From Posidonia oceanica (taxonomy: Eukaryota > Streptophyta > Magnoliopsida > Alismatales > Posidoniaceae): 64,000 nucleotides of DNA. Both the position numbers and the translations under genes were made by a program. The stretch covers positions 32,604,001 to 32,668,000 of the forward strand of contig JAZBRS010000049.1 in assembly GCA_037176725.1 (NCBI GenBank). The letters run 5' to 3'. Each line of letters begins with the position of its first letter. Positions within the stretch are counted from its first letter, which is position 1. Shown here piece after piece: positions 55,901 to 64,000 of this stretch. The notes under the pieces are model-generated. The model worked only from the letters and a program-made list of their open reading frames with translations, searched no databases and had not been told where the DNA came from.

Positions 55901-58900
55901 AATTTTACTACTTTTTAATGATTTTATAGAATGATTATGTTAGATTTATGTATTATTAGGTTAGATCTATGTAATATCAAGTTGTTAACATCAAAACACA
56001 AAAAAAATATGAAAAAAACCTAAGACCTATGTATTATTAGGTCAAATCTATGTAATATCAAGTTATTAACTTTAAAACACAAAAAAATGAGAAAACCTAA
56101 GACATATGTATTATTAGGTTAAATCTATGTAATATCAAGTTATTAATAGCAAAACACAAAAAAGAAAAAGGAAAAACCTAAGATTTATGTATTGTTAAGT
56201 TAGATTTAATTATTATTACAATTGATCTAAGATTCTATCATAGATCTACATGAAAAGTTCAAAACACAAACTCAAAAAATGAGAAAAACAAAGATTCTAT
56301 ATAAAAATCAAGTGTTACCTTAGAGAGGGATAAAATTTAAGAGCAATTAAGAAGAGAAAGTCCTTCAAGTTTGCAGCAAGCCATCGGGTTGCAAAGGAGT
56401 AAAGGAGATGCATAGAAGTTTGGAACTCATGAAAGAGAAAAAGGAAATGAAAAGGAAAGAACTCTGATGCACCTGCAGTTTTAATGGGCGTGTTAGTTGA
56501 CACTGCTCAAACTCAGTGTAAAAAATACACCGTGTCGACCGACACTCCAACACTCACCAATACGAGTTGAAGTTTGACTTTGCCTGATTGTAAATCGTGT
56601 CAACCAACTCAAAGTCCGACAATATCGTCGACACATGTTGATGTTTAATTCTATAATGGGGATGGATGGAGAAGTACATCATAACCGATATGAAACAAAG
56701 AAATGCCAGGGATTAGAGAAGCTAAGTAAAGAGTGTCACATGAGCGAAGGATAATGGAAAACAATATGCACAAATTTTAACTAATAAAAAGACTCTATTG
56801 ACCATTTAATTTGTCAGATGTACCATACTTATTAAGGCGTCAAGGCGCCAAGGTGTTGACCTTGGGTGCCTGGTCGCCTAGGTGCCATTAAAAAAATTAA
56901 AAATAAATTAATTTCAGTATTTTTATTATTTATGTTATATATTATTAAATACAATTATGCATTGATGTCTCTGTCCTTAACTAATTCCTAAATAACGTTG
57001 AAATATATAACAAATGACAAGATAACAATAAACTATAATAAGATTAATATCAAAGCATCAATATAAACACACATTAACATCTAAATAAGTTAAAAACAAT
57101 GAAGTTTTAAACTTTTAATAAGTCTTAACGAAACAAAACAAAAATATAAGAGAATATAATCCCTGTTTATATTTGAAATCCTCATTTATATCCCTAAAAT
57201 CCATATCTAGATCCGATTACCCTAGGCCGCCTCAATAAGTATGAGATATACAATATATTATGCTCTTGTTTCATTTTACTCAGTTCTGCACTTTTGGTCG
57301 TGCTCAGTCACGGCTTATTCTATCTATGTGGGAAGTGCATCATGGATCAGACTGATTATGATCTAATATATTTTTATATAATGGCTATCGATTTGACCCC
57401 TTTTAGTGTGAGTTGCCACATTGTCCTCAGCAACAACTCTTTTTTGGGTTAAAAGGTCATTTTCCAACAAGTGGTCAGTCTTTTTGACCTGGACATTTAA
57501 GGGAAACCATGCAATTTCTTTTAATTTTTTTTAGTAATTTTTTCAATTATGGAGGTTTTAACCTATAACGTTTTCCATGCGAGATTGTATCACCACACTG
57601 CATATTTTTCTCTTATCACATCCACATATTTATGCATCACTCATCTCTATATCCTAATATTACATTTCTTTTCTGAGTTTGGTTGCTGTTTTTTGTCCTT
57701 ATTTCCCCCTACTGTTGTTCACAGGGCCCGTTACAACTAAAAATTTCAGAATGCTACTTATCTTTGAAGAAAACTGCTGAAGCTATTTCTTTGTACTATA
57801 AAGGTATGATTTTTTTTTTATAATACTAAATGAATTATTGTTTGCTTGAGAGAGGCTTGAAACTTTCTCTGCAATGATATGATCCGTCTTCCGACATGTT
57901 GAATAGGCTGCAAAATTTTAGGACTTTATGCCCAGACTTTTGTTAATTCAGCCCCAAAGGACAATTTTATCTTTAAAATTGTGTTGTCCTTTGTTGATTT
58001 CAGGTGTTTACATTTTTATTCTCAGGAATAGTGTGGAGGTGCTTGTTGTTATAGTGGACTGTAATACTTGGACTTGGGATATTATTAGTAATAATAATAT
58101 TAAGAAATTGTCCAATTGATAAATGTTTTTTTAAAGAGGGGAGGTGGGGGTGTGTAGTCTGCATCGTAGTTATTAGTTAATAACATTATCTACATGGTTG
58201 TTTAATTTGCACAAAACTACACAAAGCTGATTCTGATTTTCTAATTTTTACTATTGTTATTTTCAGCTTTGTCTACAATGGAAGGAAACATTGATGCTCG
58301 TATCATGCTATCTACCATTCTTGTTCAAGAAGAAAGAATTGATGAAGCTATCACTTTGCTTGCTCCTCCGAAAGACTCAGGTAGAACTTTTGATGTTTCA
58401 TATTTCCTGTGCATTTGGAAATATTAAGAATTTAAAAATTGAGCTGCGTCATTTGTAATATCACTATGCAGAGCCAACATCTGATGATCATTCTATGGAA
58501 CTTAAGCCTTGGTGGCTTGATGGTAGAGTAAAGATGCAGCTTGCTAGAATTTATCATGGAAAGGGAATGCTTGAGGAGTTTGTGGAAACAATCTTCTCAT
58601 CCGTTCGTGAAACTTTATTGATTGAAACTTTGAATGAAAAGGTATAGAGAAAGGATGGTTTATGTAAGGTTTAGCAATATATTATTTGTTTGTCTTTATG
58701 GTTGTTTCTTTCCTTGTGATATATTATTATATGCTTAGACTCATGTCTCTTGCCTCTATTAGTGCATGTTTTTTTAAACGTACTCAGTACAGATGCTCAT
58801 TATTGATGCTTTCTTACATAAAAAATTTAGGTTTGTTTTAAATTTTAGATTGCTTACCATGGAAATTTGTATTAATCATATTAAGCACTAGTATTGAAAC

Positions 58901-60343
58901 TTCAGAGTCTGATAATGCCATATGATATGTGTTATAGTTTAGTTCCACAAAGGGTAATCTCGAAATAAACATGGGCCTTATATAATCCTGGACTGTTCCA
59001 CTCGGCAATTTGTGCGAGAGCCAAACTATGTACTAGTTGGGTCAAAAGACTTTTCTATCCTCCATATCACCCATTAAAAATATGTAAATGTGCAGGTCCT
59101 AAAAGAGACTGCATGTAACGGTGTGCTAGAGCCTAGAGATTAGTCCCCCATTGGGTCATTACAAAATATATACCCTGGTTCACTCCATTCCTTGCCTATT
59201 AGTTTTGAGTTGGTGTTAGATTATCGAACAGGCTGTTTGTATTTTTAATTGTATTCAGATTATTGAACAAAGTGTAGCTCATTCGGTATGTGATTATTAT
59301 TCCAATTGGAGGGTTAGGGGTTCAAATCCTACTGGGTGCAGAATTAAAATAAAATAAATAAATTGAGGGTTGCTTCTTGTGAGTAAAAGCTCCCAAACTA
59401 TAATTCAAGTACTGGCTGCTACTGAAATGATTTGTGAAAACCATGGATTGTATCGTCCAGTCTGACTTTGATCTTGACATCACTTGTTGAATAGGACATC
59501 AAGCTGTTAATAACTTTTACATTCTAATATTCTATTCAATTACAGGAGTAGATTGAGACTTGGAACATATTATGCAGACTCATCTCAATAAATTTTTTTA
59601 TGAGCTAATTTGTTAGCACTGTTTTAACAATGGCATATTATTCTTTATTTAAAAAGGTTCCAGTAAAAAAAAGGCTCACAATAGTTGATCTATCTAAAAG
59701 GGCAAAGTTGCTAGATGATCAAGCTGACAATGTCTTTCGTGGATTCAAGCCAATTGCGACACCATCAGAATTGTGAGTTCTTTACTGTTTCAGTTACAGT
59801 TTTTCTCAATTCCATACCCTAGAAGTTGTTGGTGATGGAAAACTCAAGCAACAAAAATTTTATACTGTTGTTTTGTTGGGACATAACTTAGATGAGGATT
59901 TGTTCTTCACATACTTCTCATGTTCCCATATACTCCTATTATTTTTCCTTGACGTTACAATGAATCAAGTTGTAATATTTGTATGATCTGATTGCTTTCG
60001 GAAATTTTGTTGGGACAAGGTAATTAAGCCTTAATTTTTTTTATCAGGGTCAAGGCATCTAGAGCAAAGAAGAAGCTTCAGAAGTGGACAGCGTTAAGAG
60101 AAGAAAGAAAGGCTAAAGCATTGGCATCTGGACTGGAGTGGCAGAATGATGATCTGGATGAGGAATCCCTGGTGAAGTGAATTTATTTTTCTCTTAAAAA
60201 CGTATTTTTCTTTATCATTGTACGAAGGGATGACTTTTGCTGGCTTACAGGATTTGGCTGATCACATGAAGCCGAAAGAACTGCAAGAACCACCTCTTCC
60301 CAAACTTCTGAAAGATGAAAAACATTATCGCCTTATTTTGGAT
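37656..60343 (+). CDS. GTF3C3: TFIIIC subunit 3 (GTF3C3 / tau131-type TPR protein), 13 exons, 3' end outside window
   Basis: Joined exons give 658 codons with consistent phase. Order: acidic N-terminus (E/D-rich, residues 28-57), MDPLDYVDEEF, helical segment, a basic patch PKKRGRRKGSKNK (131-143), then tetratricopeptide repeats (about 147-450; ATLLYASGNYNEAISLLKEV, EAHHTLGLIYNAIGDRKKAI, ALLHIELGDYLKAAESYHQI, QVEKAVQILENYLSEF, SFSNLGHYESALKYYFML), a mid region, a charged helix VKASRAKKKLQKW and EPPLPKLLKDEKHYRLILD. This is the layout of TFIIIC tau131/GTF3C3, which bridges the A-box module to TFIIIB on RNA polymerase III genes in the nucleus. Plant relatives have about 900-950 residues, so roughly 70% is here. 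Every junction is GT/AG; the acceptor of exon 11 is pyrimidine-poor. No stop or frameshift was seen, so the gene looks intact despite transposon-filled introns. Confidence 0.88.
39276..40492. mobile_element. hAT-like non-autonomous element, TIR TAGGGGTGCACA
   Basis: Left end TAGGGGTGCACACGGTTT, right end AACCATGTGCACCCCTA; inverted. Flanks ATAGTCTC (39268-39275) and TTAGTCTT (40493-40500) agree at 6 of 8, as an aged hAT target duplication. The interior holds AACCGAACC/GGTTCGGTT-type subterminal repeats and a GGAGGAGTGGAGCA minisatellite. No transposase. Confidence 0.8.
39834..40095. repeat. GGAGTGGAGCA-type minisatellite inside the hAT-like element
   Basis: About seven imperfect units, each starting GGAGGAGTGGAGCA or GGAGGAGTAGAGCA with an alternating tail (CGACGGGCGACGGCATGTT or TCGAGTGGCGAGCGACG). 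A unit pair containing GGACTGCT occurs at 39862 and 40023. Confidence 0.8.
41075..41768 (+). pseudogene. L1 ORF1-like remnant
   Basis: Two frames (41075-41374 and 41448-41768): RKTTKARIEDVVTKKLISLS, DPFGIWDVLGGRHKRRHVAA and ENNDEDGLYSPSQPICYPSS. This is the C-terminal linker style of plant L1 ORF1 proteins, but no zinc knuckle or RRM is left. Assigned by position before the endonuclease. Confidence 0.4.
41752..42480 (+). pseudogene. L1 endonuclease domain (APE type)
   Basis: Starts MKIIS followed by TGA where Trp is expected (MKxxSWN), then a shifted frame with SGGIMVAWESKWFKEV, IAVYGPQDSLGKAAMLEEL, the LIIGDFNRI motif and, after stops at 42194 and 42382, RSCSDHIPLLVDTK. GDFN and SDHIPL are the endonuclease signatures that nick target DNA in target-primed reverse transcription. 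At least three stops or shifts; dead. Confidence 0.8.
43060..43835 (+). pseudogene. L1 reverse transcriptase domain, catalytic motif lost
   Basis: Across several frames: MKIITKILANKLLWVIEMII, QTSFIAKRSLVDGFVAAQER, FKKAFDNLSWNFLWDVLKL (motif A), KGVHQGVPLSPLLFNLGV (motif B), then ILQSVDNTLMLC where the polymerase motif should read F-A-D-D. Loss of one of the two catalytic Asp residues (D to N) adds to the frameshifts; the polymerase is not functional. Confidence 0.85.
44709..45312 (+). pseudogene. L1 C-terminal zf-RVT region
   Basis: VVWTASASGVFTVTSCYQRL, then WKCKSPLKVRIFMWLMAHGR and SLSRVDDEDMEHLFFMPLW matches the zinc-binding region at the end of plant L1 ORF2, with several expected Cys/His positions lost. 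Followed by ICWALLRFRNEAVFGQ, the typical terminal motif. Confidence 0.75.
45613..45715 (+). CDS. GTF3C3: GTF3C3 exon 2
   Basis: Residues 96-130: DESSKKPQEDDIFGAKFDEI then LEAMTHRRGRKSGQ. Acceptor ttttgcag, donor CAG|gttttt; the intron then has a T run to about 45735. The alternative acceptor two bases on would give a stop, so 45613 is used. Confidence 0.85.
48462..48518. repeat. stem-loop module, intron-2 LTR
   Basis: Arms GTAAGACGT at 48462, GCGTTCAAT at 48481, GTTAAACGC at 48490 and ACGTTTAAC at 48510; offsets 0, 19, 28, 48. Confidence 0.75.
49098..49153. repeat. stem-loop module, intron-2 LTR
   Basis: Arms GTAATACGT at 49098, GCGTCTTAT at 49117, ATTCGACGC at 49126 and GCGTCTTAC at 49145; offsets 0, 19, 28, 47. 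Confidence 0.8.
49334..49389. repeat. stem-loop module, intron-2 LTR
   Basis: Arms GTAAGACGC at 49334, GCGTTTAAC at 49353, ATAAGACGC at 49362 and ATGTCTTAC at 49381; offsets 0, 19, 28, 47. Confidence 0.85.
50234..50283. repeat. stem-loop module, first unit shortened
   Basis: Arms GTTGGACGT at 50234, ACGTCTTAT at 50247 (loop 6 nt shorter), ATAAGACGC at 50256 and GTGTCTTAC at 50275. Second pair keeps the 19-nt offset. Confidence 0.7.
50313..50368. repeat. stem-loop module, intron-2 LTR
   Basis: Arms GTAGAACGT at 50313, TGAGTTTAC at 50332, ATTAAACGC at 50341 and GCATCCAAC at 50360. Offsets 0, 19, 28, 47 although arms have decayed. Confidence 0.65.
51323..51665. repeat. direct repeat of about 120 bp in intron 2
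   Basis: GTTGAAATATGGACATCCAA at 51323 and GTTAAAATATGAACATTCAA at 51549 start two similar segments that share TCTATATATAA(C/T)(T/C)ACAAG and TTTTTTCAA. About 225 bp apart. Confidence 0.75.
52746..52853 (+). CDS. GTF3C3: GTF3C3 exon 3
   Basis: Residues 131-166: PKKRGRRKGSKNKLSPEITR then KLGDATLLYASGNYNE. Holds the basic patch, a likely nuclear signal or DNA contact, and the first TPR helix. Acceptor atcatcag, donor GAG|gttcc. Confidence 0.88.
52918..53015. repeat. foldback (inverted repeat) element in intron 3
   Basis: Left arm GTTAAATATAATAAATCATG... ending CAATTG (52918-52956) and right arm CAATTGG...TTTATTATATTTAAC (52976-53015) are inverted copies with some mismatches, joined by a 19-nt T/A-rich loop. 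MITE-like; it ends about 40 bp before exon 4. Confidence 0.85.
53058..53239 (+). CDS. GTF3C3: GTF3C3 exon 4
   Basis: Residues 167-226 plus two bases: AISLLKEVVRMAPNLPEAHH, TLGLIYNAIGDRKKAINFYM, VAAHLTPKDPSLWKLLVAWS. Two TPR units. Acceptor gggcag, donor AT|gtaag. Confidence 0.9.
53728..53923 (+). CDS. GTF3C3: GTF3C3 exon 5
   Basis: Residues 227-292: EQGNTGQIRYCLSKAITADP, ENISLRLDRALLHIELGDYL, KAAESYHQIIGLCPTNIEAC, KMAAK. TPR units 3-4. Acceptor tatgcag, donor AAG|gttata. Confidence 0.9.
54442..54489 (+). promoter_or_regulatory. duplicated acceptor region before exon 6
   Basis: ATTCTCATTAATTGCTATTT and two more bases occur twice (54442-54463 and 54468-54489); only the second is followed by AG. 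Confidence 0.85.
54491..54748 (+). CDS. GTF3C3: GTF3C3 exon 6
   Basis: Residues 293-378: MYRRCGQVEKAVQILENYLS, EFFSENDLSVVNLLMSLYME, NNLHAKALEVFQRFHSLCYS, LTVKAGVCQAYLGNMEKAE. TPR units. Acceptor attttcag, donor GAG|gtccgc. Confidence 0.9.
55114..55257 (+). CDS. GTF3C3: GTF3C3 exon 7
   Basis: Residues 379-426: DLFQRLWKEPMEDNGDLVIE, IADSFSNLGHYESALKYYFM, LEETSYDK. Acceptor ttccag, donor AAG|gtgtgg. Confidence 0.88.
55537..56653. mobile_element. non-autonomous element related to the hAT at 61779, intron 7
   Basis: The first 340 bp (55537-55880) match 61779-62115, the terminal part of the hAT transposon in the last intron. Left end TAGTTTTAAATGTCAAT and right end ATTGATGTTTAATTCTA region (56640-56653) are imperfect inverted copies; both carry GTCGGACTT close inside. 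Interior has a threefold repeat at 55950-56210. No transposase; a deletion derivative. No clear 8-bp duplication. Confidence 0.7.
55950..56210. repeat. threefold tandem repeat, about 95 bp
   Basis: TATGTATTATTAGGT, AATCTATGTAATATCAAGTT and AAAACACAAAAAA recur at about 55950, 56025 and 56105, with a partial fourth near 56185. Confidence 0.8.
56824..57243. mobile_element. MITE with TIR CATACTTATTAAGGCG, intron 7
   Basis: Left end CATACTTATTAAGGCG (56824-56839) and right end CGCCTCAATAAGTATG (57228-57243) are inverted with 15 of 16 matches. 420 bp, AT-rich interior, subterminal GGCGCC and CCTAGG motifs; no coding. The outer TACTTATT could include the target duplication. Confidence 0.8.
57725..57803 (+). 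CDS. GTF3C3: GTF3C3 exon 8
   Basis: Residues 427-452 plus one base: GPLQLKISECYLSLKKTAEA, ISLYYK. TPR helix. Acceptor ttcacag, donor G|gtatga. Confidence 0.88.
58267..58380 (+). CDS. GTF3C3: GTF3C3 exon 9
   Basis: Residues 453-490: ALSTMEGNIDARIMLSTILV, QEERIDEAITLLAPPKDS. Acceptor tttcag, donor CAG|gtagaa. Confidence 0.88.
58472..58641 (+). CDS. GTF3C3: GTF3C3 exon 10
   Basis: Residues 491-547: EPTSDDHSMELKPWWLDGRV, KMQLARIYHGKGMLEEFVET, IFSSVRETLLIETLNEK. Acceptor tatgcag, donor AAG|gtatag. Confidence 0.88.
59657..59772 (+). CDS. GTF3C3: GTF3C3 exon 11
   Basis: Residues 548-585 plus two bases: VPVKKRLTIVDLSKRAKLLD, DQADNVFRGFKPIATPSE. The acceptor (ttatttaaaaag) is weak, but phase and family similarity fit. 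Donor TT|gtgagt. Confidence 0.8.
60048..60171 (+). CDS. GTF3C3: GTF3C3 exon 12
   Basis: Residues 586-627: LVKASRAKKKLQKWTALREE, RKAKALASGLEWQNDDLDEE, SL. A charged helix then an acidic tail. Reading on past the donor CTG|gtgaag meets TGA within three codons. Confidence 0.85.
60251..60343 (+). CDS. GTF3C3: GTF3C3 exon 13 (last in window)
   Basis: Residues 628-658: DLADHMKPKELQEPPLPKLL, KDEKHYRLILD. The acceptor cttacag at 60250 keeps phase 0. Relatives continue with a further TPR-like region; no such exon was found up to 64000. Confidence 0.85.
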
Positions 60344-61778
60344 GTCAGTATACTTTCTGGAAATACCTGTATATTTAATTTCAGTGAGTTGGTACTTTCA
60401 TTGCAATAATAAAATCAATTGTTGAGAATAAGTGTTAACCGTTGTTGCTGAAAAGCAGACTGTCATGCCCTAAGGTTTGAACAATATAAATGCGGGGATG
60501 ATGCTTAACATAGTGTAATCCAGTGTAATCCAAATTTACAAGGAATCAAGAACTTTTCTTATTATGCAACAAAAATTCTGACATTCATCTAAAGACATTT
60601 TAAGGAGGAATCAGGAAAAGCTCTTAAACCACTAAAGTAATGCATACAATCTTACCTTCATATACATGCCTAACACATCCACTAAATAGCATGACATAGT
60701 GATGATATACATAATATACACCCTACTTGGATGGTATTGAATCAAAATAGATATAGGTGTAAATATCTGCATACAAATTGTTGCAGGATTAAGATTATTA
60801 CAACTTATTCTCATACATAACAGGTAACTACACTTTATTTACGTATTAATCATTGGGATAATTAGAGTGAAGAAGGGCTTGGGCCTGCCTGAATCAGCCC
60901 TCTCTTAGTATAAAAAAGAAGCAAAGAAGTAAATGAACTAGTTTGGACATGTTCTCTCTTACTTTTGACTTTATGCAGAGCCGATGTATTAAGTGAGCAC
61001 ACACACCGCAGTTAAGAGGAGGAATGATGGTTTGTTTTCTCCTTTGTCTTGTCCGCAAAGATGGATAATCTAGCAATACAAAGTATGTAAAAAGGCACAG
61101 TATCAGAAATAGACCAATGATGACACAACTTGTCAATGACAAAGAAACAGCCCAGTGATGGCAAGGTAGTATTAGAAGGCAACAGAGTGGCAGAGACAAA
61201 GGGGGTTATGCATTGGCCATTACCACAACCTTCCCCACCCACCCACCCCCCCAACCATTGTTGTTTCTATAAATGCCTTCAAATTTGATATGTAGTTAAT
61301 AGAAAAGATAAGAGACATAATAGAAATTGTCCCACATCTTGCAATTCTAATTGTAAAAGCCCCCCATGAATACTAATCTAGCTCTGCCACTGGCAACAGA
61401 GGTTTCTTGCAGAAGATATACTAACAAAGACAAGTCAGACCATTTGCACAAGCATACAGACTTGCAATAGCATATACTTTTTCTATTGCAAACTTATGCT
61501 AGTGATCTGAAATTGGATGTATCTATGCCTTAGTTATTGGATAACCATTCCTGTTTTGCTTTTCCTTGTTCCTCTTCTTTTCCCTCTTTTAACTTCTTTT
61601 CCTTAACTTATGTTAATATTCTAGCCAAGTAGACCTGGTTTGGGAGAACACATAGGCTCTTTATTCCTATTTAACATTTTCTAGATAATTTCTGATAATC
61701 CACATATACATGACATTTGTTATTGTCATTTATCAGTATTTCTTGAATCATCAGTCTGTTGAATCTAGTTAAAACCAA
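60344..61778 (+). other. GTF3C3 intron 13, 5' part
   Basis: No recognisable coding domain on either strand; short frames at 60632-60814 and 60894-61254 have no family features. It runs into the hAT element, so the intron is longer than 3.6 kb. Confidence 0.6.
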
Positions 61779-64000
61779 GGTTTAAAACATCGATGTCGTG
61801 TTGGACTTCGGTCCGACAGAAATAGGAAACGTGTTGGACATCGGTGGAAATGTCGATGGAAACACAGTAATTTTACGGAAGTTCATAAAAATGGTCAAAA
61901 AACTTCGAATTTTGCTTTGAAACTCTAGGATAAGCTAAAGTAAACAATAATCTACATTTAAGACTACTTAGATCAACTTTCTAAACATGTATCATGTTGA
62001 AATACACTATATGGACTTAATACAAATATTCTGAAGCATAAATAATATGTAAAAAAACTTAATAAATGTTTATTAACAAAAGTACTCATAAAATATACCT
62101 CATATATACTTAATACCAGAAATAATGTCTTGGTTTATCAACATGTTTTTGTTGTTCAGCTTGGTTGTGGTTACGATGAATTTGTTGGCGAATTTGGGAC
62201 TCCTTCTACAACACATAGTTGTTCCAAGATATGTAAGTATAATATGTCTGGTATTCCATGACATAGTGGTGATAATCTGACATTGGCAGCCGAATCAGGA
62301 ACCTTATTGGTGGATAATGTGCAATAAAAACTTGTTGAGACTCTTGAGGGAAGTAATGTTGACTTGGAGGACCTTGATGAGGTTGCTGCTCATGTTCTGT
62401 TTGTTGTGGTACATAGTTGAAGATGGAGTTCGTATCCCATTCACTTTGTTGGCTTGGGACATTGGATGATGAAGTTCTCGTCCATGCACTTTCAGAAGCA
62501 TAATCTGATTGTCCATAAGAATGAGCTCCAAAAGAGCTGTAGTCATAAGAGTCTGTAGGATTTTGAATATTCAAAGAGTCAAGTGACTCTAATAAACTAT
62601 CTCTAGTCTGGCTACTCTAAGAATCTGAATCTTTTGCTGTATCTTTACGAGACTTTCTTCTATAATGATATGGCAAAGGATCAGGTCTTGATGGTTGTCG
62701 GACTCCATGATGCTCATCCTGCGTGGCATGTGTGAATTCAACTTCTCTTGTGAATGGGCTAAGTGGCATTTGACTTGCTCCTCGTACGTCTTCAGTTCCA
62801 ACATATGCACTGTCACCGCCTTCATCATCGTCTGGTGGTTGTGAGGAATCATCTGTATCACTCTCACTACCTAATCCTGGAGTTCCACTACGAGAATGCT
62901 CTGATAAACTTATGTATTCTTCAACATCAATGTCCATTTCAGTAGCAATTCTTGAGCTTGGTCTATCTTGTTCTTCATCTAGCATTGGTTGTCCATTTTC
63001 TTGCAACCACTCAAGTATAGGATCCTCATCTTCGTTCTCATTGTATATATATGCCAAATCAATTAGGTCCATCCGTTCCTTATCTTCTCCCTCTCTTATA
63101 TGTTTCATTCTCAGCCTCATGTTATAGTGCACAAACACAAAATCATTTAATCTTTGAGTTCCCAATCTGTTTCTTCTTTTTGTATGGATAAGATTAAATG
63201 TGCTCCAATTTCTTTCACATCCGGAAGCTGAGGCAGTTTGAGATAAAATCTTAATTACAATTTTTCTCAAATTTGGAGCTTCTGTTCCATTCAACATCCA
63301 CCATTCACCTGAAATAGGATATTAGATTATTAGTTTATTACGTATATTATGATGTAATGTTATGAACTAGAATAAATAATATTGAAATCCTTAGTTGGAG
63401 TCATCAAAGCACGACCACGAATCGCTTGAGGATTTCCAAATCCAAACAGTTGGTTCCTAAAGTGTTTTATTTCATTCATGGCCTGTATTTGATTATCCAC
63501 ATTTGGTTCCAATTTCTTTATCACCATTCTCATGGAAGATAATAAATCTGACCGATTCACGAGTTTATGATCATATTGGAACTGCGGGTTCAGGTAGTAT
63601 GCTACAATGACAAAAAAAAGTCATTAAGCAACAAATTTTAATGTAAACATAATTATGACAAATATAAATCTATATATCAAACTACTTACCAGCTTCATGC
63701 AAAGGGTGAAGAAGCATGTTAGACCATCTATCTTCGACGATCTTCAAGTATCCCTTTGAAGTTCTGTATGCTGCATCTTTCACAGCATCTTTCATCAACT
63801 TCATTGTTTCATACAAGAAACCCATTGTAGGTTTCTTATCATCATCCATTAAGCGAAGAATCTTTGAAACTGGCTTCATTATGTTCACAATTTTTCGAGC
63901 GTCCTTCCAAAAAGACTGACTATTAATGATAGCATTTATTCTCCAACCAATAAGAGTATCACTCTCATAATATTTGTACCATACTTGTGAATTAAACATG
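61779..64000 (-). mobile_element. hAT transposon in GTF3C3 intron 13, extends past window
   Basis: The low-coordinate end begins near AGGTTTAAAACATCGATGTC at 61778, inferred by comparison with the related element at 55537. It contains the transposase gene on the minus strand. The other end lies outside the window. Confidence 0.75.
62206..63999 (-). pseudogene. hAT transposase, C-terminal two thirds, one in-frame stop
   Basis: Apparent exons on the minus strand: beyond 64000 to 63690 (YKYYESDTLIGWRINAIINS, DDDKKPTMGFLYETMKLMKD), 63601-63368 (YYLNPQFQYDHKLVNRSD), 63308 onward with EWWMLNGTEAPNLRKIVIKI and ASASGCERNWSTFNLIHTKR, the hAT C-terminal dimerisation motif. Introns 63602-63689 and 63309-63367 have GT/AG ends. 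A TAG at 62619-62617 ends the main frame after KDSDS, but the same frame stays open to 62206 (NIQNPTDSYDYSSFGAHSYG ... SDYHHYVMEYQTYYTYISW), a tail typical of plant hAT proteins. So a single stop seems to have shortened it by about 137 codons; the dimerisation domain lies before the stop. Catalytic residues further upstream are outside the window. Confidence 0.82.

Noticed and set aside
60218..60250. Upstream extension of exon 13 (LYEGMTFAGLQ)
   Set aside because: Looks protein-like, but the only AG before it (60227) is in the wrong phase and reads into a stop; the acceptor at 60250 fits phase 0. It might be used in another isoform.
60632..61254. Minus-strand frames in intron 13
   Set aside because: Short, hydrophobic or cysteine-rich without family motifs, overlapping each other.
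1..64000. tRNA, rRNA or microRNA genes
   Set aside because: No cloverleaf, rRNA core or convincing microRNA precursor was recognised; the hairpins found belong to retroelements. A covariance-model scan would be decisive.

Overview
The window reads as nuclear DNA of a flowering plant, most likely a eudicot. It has intron-split genes with GT/AG borders, a plant-type TFIIIC subunit gene, and dense nested plant transposons (Tat-like Ty3/gypsy, Ty1/copia, L1, MULE, hAT, MITEs). I cannot name the species. No CRISPR, operon, rRNA or tRNA gene was seen.

Positions 1-26894 are nested LTR retrotransposons, nearly all on the minus strand. Family A (2264-11631) has two LTRs, a tRNA-Arg-type primer site, a broken gag and two retropepsin-like domains, but no reverse transcriptase or integrase. 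Its low-coordinate LTR runs straight into the primer site and gag of another family A copy (1-2263), giving a tandem LTR-internal-LTR-internal array. Family B (12494-26894) has the same gag-protease-only layout, and a third family left a solo LTR (13320-15876) inside B's 3' LTR with a perfect 5-bp target duplication. A copia-type LTR with an initiator-tRNA-Met primer site lies at about 12000-12493.

Positions 26895-37655 hold a decayed MULE transposase (28039-29929), satellite-like repeats, a GRF zinc-finger remnant, a hAT-like element (34789-35548), a fragment resembling the start of TSR1 (36187-36273) and a CTC-rich repeat.

Positions 37656-60343 carry 13 exons (658 codons) of one host gene on the plus strand. 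It is recognised as TFIIIC subunit GTF3C3 (yeast tau131 type, TPR protein) and continues past the window. Its introns contain a hAT-like element, a degenerate L1, a 3.66-kb solo LTR with perfect target duplication, a foldback element, two MITE-like elements and, in the last intron, a hAT transposase (minus strand, to the window end).

The most striking signal is a modular stem-loop in the LTRs and leaders of several retroelement families. Arms of about 9 bp and a loop of 9-10 nt form a 28-bp unit, usually doubled to 56 bp with arms at offsets 0, 19, 28 and 47. Arm sequence varies between families and between modules while pairing and spacing are largely kept.
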